A stretch of 64,000 bases of DNA from Paenibacillus_E sp052115445 (GCF_052115445.1 NZ_JBFRGR010000001.1:372001-436000), one strand, 5' to 3'. Shown: positions 8,573-17,612, counted from the first letter of the stretch. The notes: generated by a model not told the origin, from the letters alone. Numbers and translations are program-made.

Positions 8573-9481
8573 TTAATGATCCCGTTTCATCAGGTAATCT
8601 GCGATCTGCAGCAGTCGTTCAGGGTTCGGTATGTTCGATCGAATTAAGGCATCTTTCGCTTGATTCGTCAGCTCTTGCACTTTCTGCTCTGAAGCTTCCA
8701 TGCCGATAAAATAAGGGAATGTCACCTTTTGCTGCTTCTCATCGCTCTTCACAGGCTTACCTAGTTTCGCTTCATCTCCGATAATATCCAAAATATCATC
8801 TTGAATCTGAAAAGCAAGTCCAAGTGCATGTCCAAACTCACTGAGCGCTTCCAATTGCGCTTCGGTCGCCCCAGCTATATGTCCACCGGCACGCAATGAG
8901 AACACAATAAGATCACTCGTTTTGTGTGTATGAATATAAGTGAGCTCTTCTAACTTGGTTAAACCTTGCTCTCCTAACATATCCGCTGCTTGGCCGCCAA
9001 CCATGCCACGAGCACCTGCCAGTACGGCAAGCTCTTCAGTAATGGCTAGTACGCGTTCAGCAGGAACACCAAACCTTTTGTGTGATTGCGCAACGCAGAA
9101 GAAGGCGTGCGTAAGCAGCGCATCGCCAGCAAGAATAGCCATTGCCTCACCATAAACTTTGTGATTCGTTAACTTGCCTCTCCGATAATCATCATTATCC
9201 ATTGCTGGCAGATCATCATGAACTAACGAATAGGTATGAACCATTTCGATGGCCAATGCAACAGGCATAGCAGACTCCAGGGAGCCCCCCAGCGACTCTG
9301 CAGCAGCAAGTACCATAATAGGACGCAGTCGTTTGCCACCTGCCATCAAGGAGTAGTCCATGGACTCACGTAACGAAGCCGGTACCTCCCAAGCAGTTGG
9401 CAATGATTGACGCAATGCGGCTTCGACCAATTCAGCATGGGAAGCGATGTATGTATGAATAGTAGACGTCGTGTTATTCAA
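8573..9481 (-). CDS. ispA: Short-chain polyprenyl (farnesyl/geranyl) diphosphate synthase
   Basis: The enzyme condenses IPP with allylic diphosphates to farnesyl diphosphate, the precursor of quinone side chains and undecaprenyl lipids. The 302-residue product carries both aspartate-rich motifs: DDLPAMDNDD and FQIQDDILD. The residues before the first motif (HTYSLVHDD) are typical of bacterial FPP synthases. TTG at 9481 follows AAGGGG by seven bases and begins one base after the xseB stop, so translation is probably coupled. Confidence 0.94.
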   Translation of the reverse strand: MNNTTSTIHTYIASHAELVEAALRQSLPTAWEVPASLRESMDYSLMAGGKRLRPIMVLAAAESLGGSLESAMPVALAIEMVHTYSLVHDDLPAMDNDDYRRGKLTNHKVYGEAMAILAGDALLTHAFFCVAQSHKRFGVPAERVLAITEELAVLAGARGMVGGQAADMLGEQGLTKLEELTYIHTHKTSDLIVFSLRAGGHIAGATEAQLEALSEFGHALGLAFQIQDDILDIIGDEAKLGKPVKSDEKQQKVTFPYFIGMEASEQKVQELTNQAKDALIRSNIPNPERLLQIADYLMKRDH

Positions 9482-9482
9482 A

Positions 9483-9734
9483 CTAATTCCCCTTATCTTC
9501 CAAGACAGGCTGGAAAGGCTTCCTTGTTACCCCAGCTTCCCCTTCAACCAGCATCTCAATTTTTTTCTCCACTTGCTCCAGCTTAACGCCGCAAATATGG
9601 GAGAGTCTTACACCTTCTTGATACAGTTCAATGGCTTTCTCTAGAGGAACGTCGCCGCTCTCCAGCTGACTTACTATACGCTCTAGCTGCTCAATTGCTA
9701 CTTCAAAACTTACTTCAGTTTCACTTGTTGACAT
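9483..9734 (-). CDS. xseB: Exodeoxyribonuclease VII small subunit
   Basis: XseB is the small subunit of the single-strand-specific exonuclease VII. The 83-residue helical protein has the family core SFEVAIEQLERIVSQLESGD and PLEKAIELYQEGVRL. ATG 9734 follows GGAGG at the usual distance and overlaps the end of xseA by 14 bases, so the subunits are translationally coupled. A longer in-frame reading to 9806 lies entirely inside xseA and is rejected. Confidence 0.94.
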   Translation of the reverse strand: MSTSETEVSFEVAIEQLERIVSQLESGDVPLEKAIELYQEGVRLSHICGVKLEQVEKKIEMLVEGEAGVTRKPFQPVLEDKGN

Positions 9735-11091
9735 CAATGTTCGCCTCCATCCCCGAAACTTGACATTGTATTTTACCGTCCTTAAGACGTATGGATAATC
9801 GATCACCGATGTTTACTTGCGTTATCGATCTCACAAGTTGCTTTTCTTGTTCGTCATAAGCAAGGCTGTAGCCCCGCTGCATAACTTTCAGCGGGCTGAG
9901 GGCGTCCAGATGACGGACGCTGGACTGCCACTCCTGCTTCTTCGAGCGCAGGAGGGTCTGCATGGCCGTGAGCATCTGACGTTTGGACGTGTCCAAACGT
10001 CGTCTCGCCATCACGGCCTGCTCCGTTGGATTGAAGCTGGATAAGCGACGCTCCAGCCTCAATCGACGCTGCGCCAGCTCCGTAAGGCGCTGACGCATAC
10101 GGTAACCGAGCTGCTCCGCCAGCCGGTCGAGTCGCTCTGCAGGCTGCATGAGCAGCTGCCTGCGGGGGTTCGTCAGGAACGGCGAGCGCTTCGCGCGCTC
10201 GAGCCGTTCCTGCTTGCGGCGCAGCTGCTGCAGCAGCCCGTAATGCAGGCGCTGAGCCTGCTGCGACAGCTGCTGCTTCAGCTCGAGGTGGTGCGGCACC
10301 GCGAGCTCTGCCGCCGCCGTAGGCGTCGGCGCTCTGAGATCGGCGACGAAGTCGGCGATCGTGAAGTCCGTCTCGTGGCCGACGGCCGAGATGATGGGGA
10401 TCGCGGAGGCTGCGATAGCCCGCGCAACGATCTCCTCGTTGAAGGCCCACAGCTCTTCCAGTGAGCCGCCGCCGCGACCCACGATGAGCACATCGGCTTC
10501 ACCAAGCCGATTCATGGCTTCGATCGCTTTCACGATCGAAGGTGCCGCCTGTGTACCCTGTACGAGGACAGGGTACAGCAAGATCGGGATCGACGGGAAG
10601 CGCCGCTGCAGCGTGATGATGACATCACGAATGGCGGCCCCCGTCGGGGACGTGATCACGCCAATGGCACGTGGAAACCGAGGAATCGGTTTCTTGCGCT
10701 CTGGCGCGAATAACCCTTCTGTTTCGAGCTTCTTTTTCAGCTGCTCGAAAGCCAAATACAAACTGCCGATGCCATCAGGCTGCATCGCCGTCACATAAAA
10801 CTGATAGGCACCGTCTCGCTCATACACGGAAATATTGCCGCGAGCAATGACTTTCGTGCCTTCTTTCGGGATAAATCCCAGTTTCTGATTATGCGAAGCA
10901 AACATGATGCTTTTCAGGCGACCATCCGCATCCTTCAACGTAAAATACATATGACCGCTGGAGTGATGTGTGAAATTCGAAATTTCGCCTCGTACCCACA
11001 CATCCTGGAGTCGTGAATCTCCTTCCAGCAATAGCTTTATATAACGGTTTAAATCTTTTACGGATAAAATCTTGGTCTCATTTCTCGCCAT
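9721..11091 (-). CDS. xseA: Exodeoxyribonuclease VII large subunit
   Basis: XseA is the catalytic and DNA-binding subunit of exonuclease VII. The 456-residue product shows the N-terminal OB-fold (LSVKDLNRYIKLLLEGDS onward), the nuclease core with GVITSPTGAAIRDVI and VGRGGGSLEELWAFN, SAVGHETDFTIADFVAD, then a long Arg/Gln/Leu-rich coiled coil (about 270-390) and a C-terminal segment with RGYSLAYD. The stretch encoding the coiled coil (about 9880-10560) is visibly more GC-rich than its neighbours. It overlaps xseB by 14 bases and starts 8 bases after folD. Confidence 0.96.
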   Translation of the reverse strand: MARNETKILSVKDLNRYIKLLLEGDSRLQDVWVRGEISNFTHHSSGHMYFTLKDADGRLKSIMFASHNQKLGFIPKEGTKVIARGNISVYERDGAYQFYVTAMQPDGIGSLYLAFEQLKKKLETEGLFAPERKKPIPRFPRAIGVITSPTGAAIRDVIITLQRRFPSIPILLYPVLVQGTQAAPSIVKAIEAMNRLGEADVLIVGRGGGSLEELWAFNEEIVARAIAASAIPIISAVGHETDFTIADFVADLRAPTPTAAAELAVPHHLELKQQLSQQAQRLHYGLLQQLRRKQERLERAKRSPFLTNPRRQLLMQPAERLDRLAEQLGYRMRQRLTELAQRRLRLERRLSSFNPTEQAVMARRRLDTSKRQMLTAMQTLLRSKKQEWQSSVRHLDALSPLKVMQRGYSLAYDEQEKQLVRSITQVNIGDRLSIRLKDGKIQCQVSGMEANIDVNK

Positions 11092-11098
11092 AAGGTGA

Positions 11099-11965
11099 CT
11101 ATACGCTCACATTCGCTTTAGCTGCACGGCTAGCCGCATCAACTGTATTGCGAAGCAGCATCGTAATCGTCATTGGGCCTACACAACCTGGAACAGGTGT
11201 TATCGCACTTGCAATCTCTTTCACAGCTTCAAAATCAACATCACCAGTTAATTTGCCGTCTGCAGGACGATTCATCCCAACGTCAATAACGACTGCACCT
11301 GGTTTCACATGATTGGCTTTGATCAAATGCGCTTTCCCAACCGCTACAACAAGAATATCGGCTTGTTTGGTGATCTCTTCCATGTTAGGCGTGCGGGAAT
11401 GAACAATAGATACCGTCGCATGCTCACGCAACAACAGCATAGCCATCGGTTTACCAACGATATTGCTTCTACCTACAACTACTGCATGCTTACCTGCGAT
11501 TTCTACGCCAGTTCGCTTAAGGATTTCAATAACACCGTGCGGGGTACAAGGCTTCATACCATCTTTACCAATCATCAGGTTACCTACATTGATCGGATGG
11601 AAGCAATCTACATCTTTCGCTGGATCAATTTCATCAACAACTGCTTCTTCATTGATATGTTTGGGCAGTGGAGATTGAACTAGAATCCCGTTAATTCGAT
11701 TATTCGCGTTAAAACCATGGATGAGTGCAATTAATTCTGCTTGTGTCGTCTCTTCAGGCAGACGGTGTACTTCGGAATAAATACCAACATCATCGCAAGC
11801 TTTCGCTTTGTTTCTAACATACACTTGCGAAGCTGCATCTTCACCTACAATAACAACGACAAGACCTGGCTGGTTTCCCTGAGCTGTAAGTACCGCTACG
11901 TCAGATCTAATTTCCTCACGAATTGAGCTCACGAGTTCTTTCCCATTAATTACTTGTGCTGACAT
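11099..11965 (-). CDS. folD: Methylene-tetrahydrofolate dehydrogenase/cyclohydrolase
   Basis: FolD interconverts 5,10-methylene-THF, methenyl-THF and 10-formyl-THF, feeding one-carbon units to purine synthesis. The 288-residue product has the catalytic motif YVRNKAKACDDVGI, the PLPKHINEEAVVDEIDPAKDVD signature region and the Rossmann nucleotide site VVVGRSNIVGKPMAMLLL. The C-terminus has PVPGCVGPMTITMLL. ATG 11965 follows a GGGGG ribosome site. It lies between nusB and xseA as in B. subtilis. Confidence 0.96.
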   Translation of the reverse strand: MSAQVINGKELVSSIREEIRSDVAVLTAQGNQPGLVVVIVGEDAASQVYVRNKAKACDDVGIYSEVHRLPEETTQAELIALIHGFNANNRINGILVQSPLPKHINEEAVVDEIDPAKDVDCFHPINVGNLMIGKDGMKPCTPHGVIEILKRTGVEIAGKHAVVVGRSNIVGKPMAMLLLREHATVSIVHSRTPNMEEITKQADILVVAVGKAHLIKANHVKPGAVVIDVGMNRPADGKLTGDVDFEAVKEIASAITPVPGCVGPMTITMLLRNTVDAASRAAKANVSV

Positions 11966-12033
11966 GTTATTTCCCCCTTAGCCGTTTAAGCCTTACCTAT
12001 ATTTAACAATGACGTTAATCTCAATAACGTTGT

Positions 12034-12495
12034 TCAAAGCGTACGCAGAACTTTCTCTTTCAGTTCGTCGATTTCTTTGATCATTTTTCCTAACACACCA
12101 TTTACGAATTTGCCCGATTCCTCCGTGCCGTAATGCTTGGCCAAATCAATGGCTTCATTGACAACAACCTTCGGTGGAACATCATCGCGATACAGCATCT
12201 CATAGGCACCCAGTCGCAGAATTTCCCGATCGATGCGAGACAGTCTGTCCATTGCCCACCCTTTCAAATACTCCTCCAACAACTCGTCGATGCTTACTTT
12301 GTTCTTGTAAGTTCCTTCGACAAGTTCAACAATATAGACAGGATCTATCTTATCTCCGGAGAAATCCAGCTGCGTTTCATTATCATGCTCAGCTTCATGA
12401 ATCGCAACTTGAACAGCCTCCTGAGGAGTAGCCTCATTCATTTGGATTTGGTATAAGCTTTGTATAGCAATTTCACGTGCAATTCTGCGTTTCAT
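12034..12495 (-). CDS. nusB: Transcription antitermination factor NusB
   Basis: NusB joins NusE (S10) on boxA RNA in rRNA antitermination. The 153-residue helical product begins MKRRIAREIAIQSLYQIQ, the characteristic arginine-rich N-terminus, and ends with the conserved helix region LAKHYGTEESGKFVNGVLGKM. It is about 20 residues longer than B. subtilis NusB, the extra length being an acidic insert near residues 28-50. It starts a probable operon with folD-xseA-xseB-ispA-dxs. Confidence 0.95.
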   Translation of the reverse strand: MKRRIAREIAIQSLYQIQMNEATPQEAVQVAIHEAEHDNETQLDFSGDKIDPVYIVELVEGTYKNKVSIDELLEEYLKGWAMDRLSRIDREILRLGAYEMLYRDDVPPKVVVNEAIDLAKHYGTEESGKFVNGVLGKMIKEIDELKEKVLRTL

Positions 12496-12585
12496 TCTGT
12501 TCCTCCTAAGTGCTTTACTCCTGCAAAGCGACCTTCTCCTAAAAACTCTTTCTCCTAGTATACGTCAAATTGGATCCAATCCAAA

Positions 12586-12617
12586 CAAAAAAATCCATGG
12601 TTGAACCAGGGATTTTA
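12586..12617 (-). terminator. Terminator of the acc/alkaline-shock operon
   Basis: On minus, AATCCCTGGTT / ACCATGGATT forms a hairpin with a CA loop followed by TTTTTTT. It overlaps the stop codon of the DUF2273 gene and separates this operon from nusB. Confidence 0.8.
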
Positions 12618-12842
12618 GCGAAACATTCTCCATTTTTGTGTGAGATAGCGCCAAATGTCTTCCAGCATGACGAAACTTTCTTTGCGATCCAGCTTATTTC
12701 CAACATAAAAACCAACAAGAACGATAAATGCAAAGATCAACATATCCCAAAAACCAAAAAATAAATAAATAAAACCGAAAAATATACCCGCTGTCACTCC
12801 GATTACTTTGCCCCTATGGAATTTCCACAGTTCATTCCACAT
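12615..12842 (-). CDS. DUF2273 small membrane protein
   Basis: The 75-residue product has two hydrophobic helices (about 15-33 and 36-53) flanked by basic residues, the layout of DUF2273 proteins that accompany Asp23/AmaP genes in Firmicutes. ATG 12842 follows AGAGGTG by eight bases; GTG 12854 is also in frame. It lies just after amaP and probably helps anchor or assemble the alkaline-shock protein at the membrane, though its role is inferred only from gene neighbours. Confidence 0.8.
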   Translation of the reverse strand: MWNELWKFHRGKVIGVTAGIFFGFIYLFFGFWDMLIFAFIVLVGFYVGNKLDRKESFVMLEDIWRYLTQKWRMFR

Positions 12843-12856
12843 ATGTGGATTCACCT

Positions 12857-13417
12857 CTATTCGACCCGGCTTTTAAACGTTGGGGCAGATTGCACGATAT
12901 TCGCAACGAATACGGTTACGGAAGCTACAGGAATACCGGTAATATCTTCTATGTAACTTTTCACTGTACCTTGCATGTCTTCAGTCAATTCCGGAATCGA
13001 GCTTTCCCCATCTACAATGGTTCTAATCGTTATTTCTAACCCGGATTGATTCACTCTAACTCGTGCACGCAAGTCCTTGGCACCTTTCGTGCGACCCGCT
13101 GCTTTCAGTGAAAGATTCTCAACCGTCTCGATGGAAATTCGAATATCCCCAAAATCGGTGCGCTGATCAATCGATGGTGCCTGGGAACGTCCGCGACGAA
13201 GCGTTACGATTAGGAATCGTACGGAAATCAGCAGCATAATCAAGCTAATGATAATGCCTGGATAAGCGTAGCTCTTCTCGTAGTAGAAATGGCTAAGCGT
13301 TGTACTTGCTTGATCGAGTGGGATCCAGCTAGATGCTGTGAACAATACAAAGATCGATGCGACGAAAATAATCAGGCTATAGAAAAGTAGCAAGAGCCTG
13401 TCCACAATTTTACCCAC
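12857..13417 (-). CDS. amaP: Alkaline-shock membrane anchor protein AmaP
   Basis: AmaP tethers Asp23 to the membrane in Staphylococcus. This 186-residue product has two N-terminal membrane helices (about 6-28 and 50-70) and a soluble C-terminal domain resembling Asp23 (RVRVNQSGLEITIRTIVDGESSIPELTEDMQ and VASVTVFVANI). GTG 13417 follows AAGGGG. It sits between the asp23-like gene and the DUF2273 gene. Assignment rests on topology, the Asp23-like domain and context. Confidence 0.85.
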   Translation of the reverse strand: MGKIVDRLLLLFYSLIIFVASIFVLFTASSWIPLDQASTTLSHFYYEKSYAYPGIIISLIMLLISVRFLIVTLRRGRSQAPSIDQRTDFGDIRISIETVENLSLKAAGRTKGAKDLRARVRVNQSGLEITIRTIVDGESSIPELTEDMQGTVKSYIEDITGIPVASVTVFVANIVQSAPTFKSRVE

Positions 13418-13444
13418 TACGCTTGTCCCCTTCCTAAGTTAGAG

Positions 13445-13473
13445 GAAACCCCCTGCAACCTGTAGGGGGTTTC
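13445..13473 (-). terminator. Hairpin between asp23 and amaP
   Basis: GAAACCCCCTGCA pairs almost perfectly with TGTAGGGGGTTTC around an ACC loop. The T-run after it on minus is weak, so it may be a partial terminator or an RNA-processing stem that lowers amaP expression relative to asp23. Confidence 0.6.
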
Positions 13474-13502
13474 AATTGATCCATATGGCTCAGCTTTACC
13501 GC

Positions 13503-13916
13503 CTACTTCACACGATTGGCAGCCGCTGGTTCTTCGTCAATCGGTTTTTCTGCCTGTTTAAAGTGAACATCATGAATGTGTACGTTGACCTCAACAACAT
13601 TCAAACCTGTCATTGATTCAATAGCCATCTTCACATTGTTCTGAATATCATTTGCAACTTCTGGGATACGATTTCCATACTCGATAATGATGGAGACGTC
13701 AATGGCAGCTTCACGTTGTCCGACCTCTACCTTTACGCCTTTGGACAAATTCTTGCGTCCAAGTAATTCAGCAATGCCGCCAGCTAATCCGCCACTCATC
13801 CCCGCTACTCCTTGCACTTCCACCGTTGCCAATCCGGCAATGATTTCGATAACCTCGGGGGCAATCTGGATGCTGCCCATGTCTGTCTTGACGTAATCCG
13901 GAGCGATTGTGCTCAT
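13503..13916 (-). CDS. Asp23/Gls24 alkaline-shock family protein (YqhY-like)
   Basis: The 137-residue soluble protein has the Asp23 fold: IQIAPEVIEIIAGLATVEVQGVAGM near the N-terminus and DVSIIIEYGNRIPEVANDIQ, then VVEVNVHIHDVHF. In B. subtilis the corresponding gene yqhY lies directly behind accBC and its loss disturbs fatty-acid synthesis, suggesting control of acetyl-CoA carboxylase. The same order is kept here. ATG 13916 follows GGAGGTG. Confidence 0.92.
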   Translation of the reverse strand: MSTIAPDYVKTDMGSIQIAPEVIEIIAGLATVEVQGVAGMSGGLAGGIAELLGRKNLSKGVKVEVGQREAAIDVSIIIEYGNRIPEVANDIQNNVKMAIESMTGLNVVEVNVHIHDVHFKQAEKPIDEEPAAANRVK

Positions 13917-13934
13917 TGTGGCACCTCCTAAAAA

Positions 13935-14003
13935 TTTTGTGAAGCAAAATTCACTTCGTAAGCATAGTCTTTGTTTTGCGCCAGTAAAACTGGCTTGAAA
14001 AGC
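13935..14003 (+). repeat. Two tandem copies of a second dispersed intergenic repeat
   Basis: Copies at 13935-13964 and 13974-14003 share the plan TTTTGy...rCAAAA then an ACTTCGTAAGCA-like tail. Related copies lie at 16161-16189 (first half), 22163-22188 (second half) and 27444-27474 (complete). The first half can fold as a small hairpin. All lie between genes. Confidence 0.5.
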
Positions 14004-14112
14004 TTAAACTTGTGATTGTAAGAATCTTGCATCATAAGCTTAAAATATAAATGGGATAAGCCATCTTAATTTATTAGTATAACATTTCGGTAAAAATATG
14101 ACAAATGATTGT

Positions 14113-15471
14113 CTACGATTCTGGATCATTCACGTCGTGCTCTTCTAAGAATTTAATATCGTGATCGCCACTGATAAATTTCTTGTGCTCAAGCAGTTTC
14201 AAATGAAACGGAATCGTCGTGTTTACGCCGTCCACCGCGAACTCATTGAGAGCTCTTTTCATACGGTTAATAGCTTCTTCACGCGTACTTCCCCAGACGA
14301 TAAGCTTCGCGATCATGGAATCATAGTGTGGCGGTATCGTATACCCAGGATACACGGCACTATCCACACGAACACCGAATCCACCTGGAGGCAAATAAAA
14401 TTTCACTTGCCCTGGAGACGGCATGAAGTTCCGATTCGGATCTTCTGCATTGACACGGCATTCGATGGCCCATCCGTTAATGCGAACGTCCTCTTGTCTG
14501 AATGACAACGGATTCCCCTCAGCAACGCGAATCATTTCTTGAATAATATCGATCCCCGTAATCATTTCGGTAACAGGGTGTTCAACTTGGATCCGTGTAT
14601 TCATTTCCATAAAGTAAAAATTACCATCTGGACCTAACAAGAATTCCAAGGTTCCCGCTCCGGAATAATTCACGGCTTTCGCTGCACGCACTGCTGCCTG
14701 CCCCATAGCTTTACGCGTTTCCTCTGTAAGGATAGGACAAGGTGCTTCTTCGACAAGCTTTTGTCTACGACGCTGTACAGAGCAATCACGTTCGCCTAGG
14801 TGAACGACATTGCCGTGTTTATCAGCTAGGATTTGAATCTCAACATGCTTCATACCCGTTAAATACTTTTCCAAGTAGATCCCTGCATTACCGAAGGCAT
14901 TCTGAGCTTCTTGTTGAGCTGCCGTAATTTGTTGAACAAGTGTTTCCTCGTTCTCTGCAATACGGATTCCTTTACCGCCGCCGCCTGCTGTTGCTTTAAT
15001 AATAATCGGATACCCGATATCACGTGCAATAATCACAGCATCATCAATATCCTCAACCAACCCATCAGAACCTGGGATAATTGGAACTCTTGCTTCCTTC
15101 ATCGTTTGTTTGGCAACCGCTTTATCTCCCATTCGGGAGATCGCGTCTGGCGAAGGACCAATGAAAGTGATATTGCAGCTCTCGCAAATTTCTGCGAAGT
15201 CTGNATTTTCAGCAAGGAACCCATATCCAGGATGAATCGCATCGCATTCCGTTAACGTTGCAACACTCATCAAGTTAGTGAAGTTCAAATAGCTGTCTTT
15301 GGACGCTGTTGGCCCGATGCAATAAGCCTCATCTGCCAAACGAACGTGTAATGCTTCTCNATCTGCTTCCGAGTACACAGCTACCGTATAGATGCCTAGT
15401 TCACGACATGCTCGGATAATACGAACTGCAATTTCTCCGCGGTTCGCAATAAGTATTTTATGAAATTTCAT
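14113..15471 (-). CDS. accC: Acetyl-CoA carboxylase, biotin carboxylase subunit
   Basis: AccC carboxylates biotin on AccB using ATP and bicarbonate, the first half-reaction of malonyl-CoA synthesis. The 452-residue product has KILIANRGEIAVRIIRAC at the N-terminus, the ATP-grasp loop KATAGGGGKGIR and the catalytic segment EMNTRIQVEHPVTEMITG. ATG 15471 follows AGGAGGGC; an upstream in-frame extension to 15537 abuts the accB stop and is rejected. Two residues are unknown (N at 15204 and 15360). It lies directly downstream of accB. Confidence 0.97.
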   Translation of the reverse strand: MKFHKILIANRGEIAVRIIRACRELGIYTVAVYSEADXEALHVRLADEAYCIGPTASKDSYLNFTNLMSVATLTECDAIHPGYGFLAENXDFAEICESCNITFIGPSPDAISRMGDKAVAKQTMKEARVPIIPGSDGLVEDIDDAVIIARDIGYPIIIKATAGGGGKGIRIAENEETLVQQITAAQQEAQNAFGNAGIYLEKYLTGMKHVEIQILADKHGNVVHLGERDCSVQRRRQKLVEEAPCPILTEETRKAMGQAAVRAAKAVNYSGAGTLEFLLGPDGNFYFMEMNTRIQVEHPVTEMITGIDIIQEMIRVAEGNPLSFRQEDVRINGWAIECRVNAEDPNRNFMPSPGQVKFYLPPGGFGVRVDSAVYPGYTIPPHYDSMIAKLIVWGSTREEAINRMKRALNEFAVDGVNTTIPFHLKLLEHKKFISGDHDIKFLEEHDVNDPES

Positions 15472-15537
15472 GATTTGCCCTCCTAAGAGCTCTTCCTGCG
15501 AAAAGCTTGCGCTGTCAGCATAAGCTTGCAAACGCAA

Positions 15538-16032
15538 CTATTCCGGTCTAACCAAAAATAAAGGTTGTCCGTACTCAACTAACTGTCCGTTCTCAACGAG
15601 AATTTCAACGATTTCGCCTTTTACTTCGGCTTCTATTTCATTCATTAATTTCATAGCTTCCACAATACAAACAACACTCTTGTCCGTTACTTTAGAGCCA
15701 ACGCTTACGAATGGCGCTGATCCTGGCGAAGCGGATTGATAGAATGTCCCTACCATCGGAGATACGATCTTATGTAAAGATGAATCCTCTTGCTTGGCTT
15801 GTCCGTTAGCAGTTACTGGCACTTCAAGAGCAGCTGCTGGCGCTGTATTTGTGTAGTTTGGTTGACCAATCGGTGCGTATGTGTGTTGCACTGGAGCGGA
15901 TACATACAAAGGCTCCACTTTATTCGGTTTACGAATAGAAAGGCGTGCACCTTCATTTTCAATTTCAAGTTCTTGTAAAGAGGATTGATCGACGAGTTTA
16001 ATTAACTCTTTGATTTCACTCAATTTAAACAT
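15538..16032 (-). CDS. accB: Acetyl-CoA carboxylase, biotin carboxyl carrier protein
   Basis: AccB carries biotin between the carboxylase and transferase sites. The 164-residue product has the C-terminal biotinyl domain with the biotinylated lysine in VEAMKLMNEIEAE and the closing motif VEYGQPLFLVRP; a Pro/Ala-rich linker (about 42-85) joins it to the N-terminal segment. ATG 16032 follows a GGAGTGA site. It is the first gene of the accB-accC-asp23-amaP-DUF2273 group. Confidence 0.97.
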   Translation of the reverse strand: MFKLSEIKELIKLVDQSSLQELEIENEGARLSIRKPNKVEPLYVSAPVQHTYAPIGQPNYTNTAPAAALEVPVTANGQAKQEDSSLHKIVSPMVGTFYQSASPGSAPFVSVGSKVTDKSVVCIVEAMKLMNEIEAEVKGEIVEILVENGQLVEYGQPLFLVRPE

Positions 16033-16120
16033 TCAAGTCACTCCTTTAGACGTTGGTGAACCCTTAAAAAATGCGTTTTCATAGCCGCAACGTATGTATT
16101 ATACCCATAAACGCACGAAA

Positions 16121-16153
16121 TGGAAAGAGTCCAGTTTATCCGGACCCTTTCCA
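16121..16153 (-). terminator. Terminator-like hairpin after spoIIIAH
   Basis: TGGAAAGaGTCC pairs with GGACcCTTTCCA, closing the spoIIIA operon about 40 bases after the spoIIIAH stop. The following T-run on minus is short. Confidence 0.6.
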
Positions 16154-16160
16154 CTACCCA

Positions 16161-16189
16161 TTTGTGAAGCAAAAACTTCACTAGAATCC
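16161..16189 (+). repeat. Partial copy of the second dispersed repeat
   Basis: TTTGTGAAGCAAAAACTTCAC resembles the first half of the copy at 13935 and can fold as GTGAA/TTCAC. It abuts the spoIIIAH stop codon. Confidence 0.4.
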
Positions 16190-16927
16190 TTACGGACGTA
16201 CGTATTGGATCTTAATATTTTCTGGCATAGCTCCCAGTTCTTTTACAACCATGTCGACGATGGAAACACCTTGGCTTTTTTCCAATTTATCTGCTTGAAC
16301 CGTTACTTTCCACTTGTTCCCATCTTGATTAATGACGGCTTGCGGGAAATCTTGAATCAAAAGATCTTGAAGATTTTCAATTTTATCTTGCAGATCTGAC
16401 AAGGCAGACAAATCATTAGTTGCTTTTGCTACCGCTTCAGGCGTTTTCTTCGTATCCAAAATGATTGTCATCAGATCCGTGGAAACTTTGCTGAAGTAGT
16501 TGTTTTGTTTCACTTGTTCATTCGTGAAATAGTCGTTTGCCGAAGTCGTTTTGGCTTGCTCCTCTACCTGTTTCAACACTTGATCATCTGTTTTGGACGT
16601 TGTTGGTTTGGTTGCATCTTTTGTCGTAGTTTTGGAGCTATCTTGTGTCGTCGTCGCTTTAGCGTCTGTTTTTGTAGAAGTTTGCGGCGTTGTCGCTTTT
16701 GTGTCGGATTGTGTTCCTGTTCCAGATGTTGCTTTTACATCCGTTTTTGCGCCTGTAACTGGATCCACTTGCGCCATATCAATTTTCACTTCTTGCGATT
16801 GCTTGATGGCATCAGACGATGCGAGATCCAGCTTATTGACGTCCTCTGTAAAGAGATAATACGCGGATAGTACTACCATCAAGCTAAGCATCGATACGAG
16901 CCAAATTGTTTGTCTTTTTGCATTCAT
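16190..16927 (-). CDS. spoIIIAH: Stage III sporulation protein AH (SpoIIIAH)
   Basis: SpoIIIAH is made in the mother cell and pairs with forespore SpoIIQ to build the channel and ratchet of the engulfing forespore. The 245-residue product has one N-terminal membrane helix (about 8-27), a long Thr/Lys/Asp-rich low-complexity linker (about 50-125) and a C-terminal YscJ/FliF-like ring-building domain (about 140-245). The linker has repeated TKTDAKAT-like units and is longer than in B. subtilis (218 aa). It is the last gene of the operon. Confidence 0.93.
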   Translation of the reverse strand: MNAKRQTIWLVSMLSLMVVLSAYYLFTEDVNKLDLASSDAIKQSQEVKIDMAQVDPVTGAKTDVKATSGTGTQSDTKATTPQTSTKTDAKATTTQDSSKTTTKDATKPTTSKTDDQVLKQVEEQAKTTSANDYFTNEQVKQNNYFSKVSTDLMTIILDTKKTPEAVAKATNDLSALSDLQDKIENLQDLLIQDFPQAVINQDGNKWKVTVQADKLEKSQGVSIVDMVVKELGAMPENIKIQYVRP

Positions 16928-16966
16928 TGTTTATTCCTCCTTAGAATAGTTAGATAATTTGCTGAA

Positions 16967-17608
16967 TTAATTCCCTGTTTTGCGCGGTAATATCGAAATC
17001 TTACTCGCTTGAACATCCATTCCTCGCTCAACGGCTTCCAAGATCATTTTCTTCACCGTGAGATTTTCTGCACCTTTTGCAACAACAATGACACCTCTAA
17101 TTTTGGGTTTAATGTATTTGAGCACAAGCGGCTTCTGGTCGCCTGATACTTGATAAATAACGACTTCACCGCTTCGCGTTACCTGGGATATGTTGCGTGT
17201 TGCGCCACCATTGTCGCGTTCTGTCGTCATGTTCTGATTATCGTTATAATTTTTGTCTACGGTCATTTCCTCCGTAGATTCAATAGTAACGAGCACTTCC
17301 ACTTCGCCAACACCGACAATTTGTTGCAGGATGCCCTTCAGTTGGTCACCATAAGCTTGTTCATAATCATGAAAGCTTGCGTTTTCCTTAGACACGCTTC
17401 CTGCAAAGGTTTCTTTACTTTCCGCTGTTGGAGACGCTCTGCCTGTGTTGATGGGATCCAGATCTTTGACATTTATAAATGCGTTGATGATCATTAGCGC
17501 GGCTCCTAAAAGCCCAACCATGATGACCCAAAGCAACGTATTCTTACGTTTAGGTCCACCTGGTCCGCCGCCGAATTTGTTCTCCATCCATTGCAGCAAT
17601 GTTCCCAT
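16967..17608 (-). CDS. spoIIIAG: Stage III sporulation protein AG (SpoIIIAG)
   Basis: SpoIIIAG forms a large ring in the mother-cell/forespore channel. The 213-residue product has one membrane helix (about 24-42) and a periplasm-facing ring-building domain with YGDQLKGILQQIVGVGEVEVLVTIESTE and a C-terminal VKKMILEAVERGMDVQASKISILP. It follows spoIIIAF by 4 bases. Confidence 0.93.
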   Translation of the reverse strand: MGTLLQWMENKFGGGPGGPKRKNTLLWVIMVGLLGAALMIINAFINVKDLDPINTGRASPTAESKETFAGSVSKENASFHDYEQAYGDQLKGILQQIVGVGEVEVLVTIESTEEMTVDKNYNDNQNMTTERDNGGATRNISQVTRSGEVVIYQVSGDQKPLVLKYIKPKIRGVIVVAKGAENLTVKKMILEAVERGMDVQASKISILPRKTGN

Positions 17609-17612
17609 CGAT

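Noticed and set aside
9854..10798. Several long reading frames opposite or out of phase to xseA
   Set aside because: They arise from the high GC of the xseA interior. xseA itself is a complete, well-conserved gene.
15472..15537. N-terminal extension of accC
   Set aside because: The internal ATG has a perfect ribosome site and gives the conserved AccC N-terminus.
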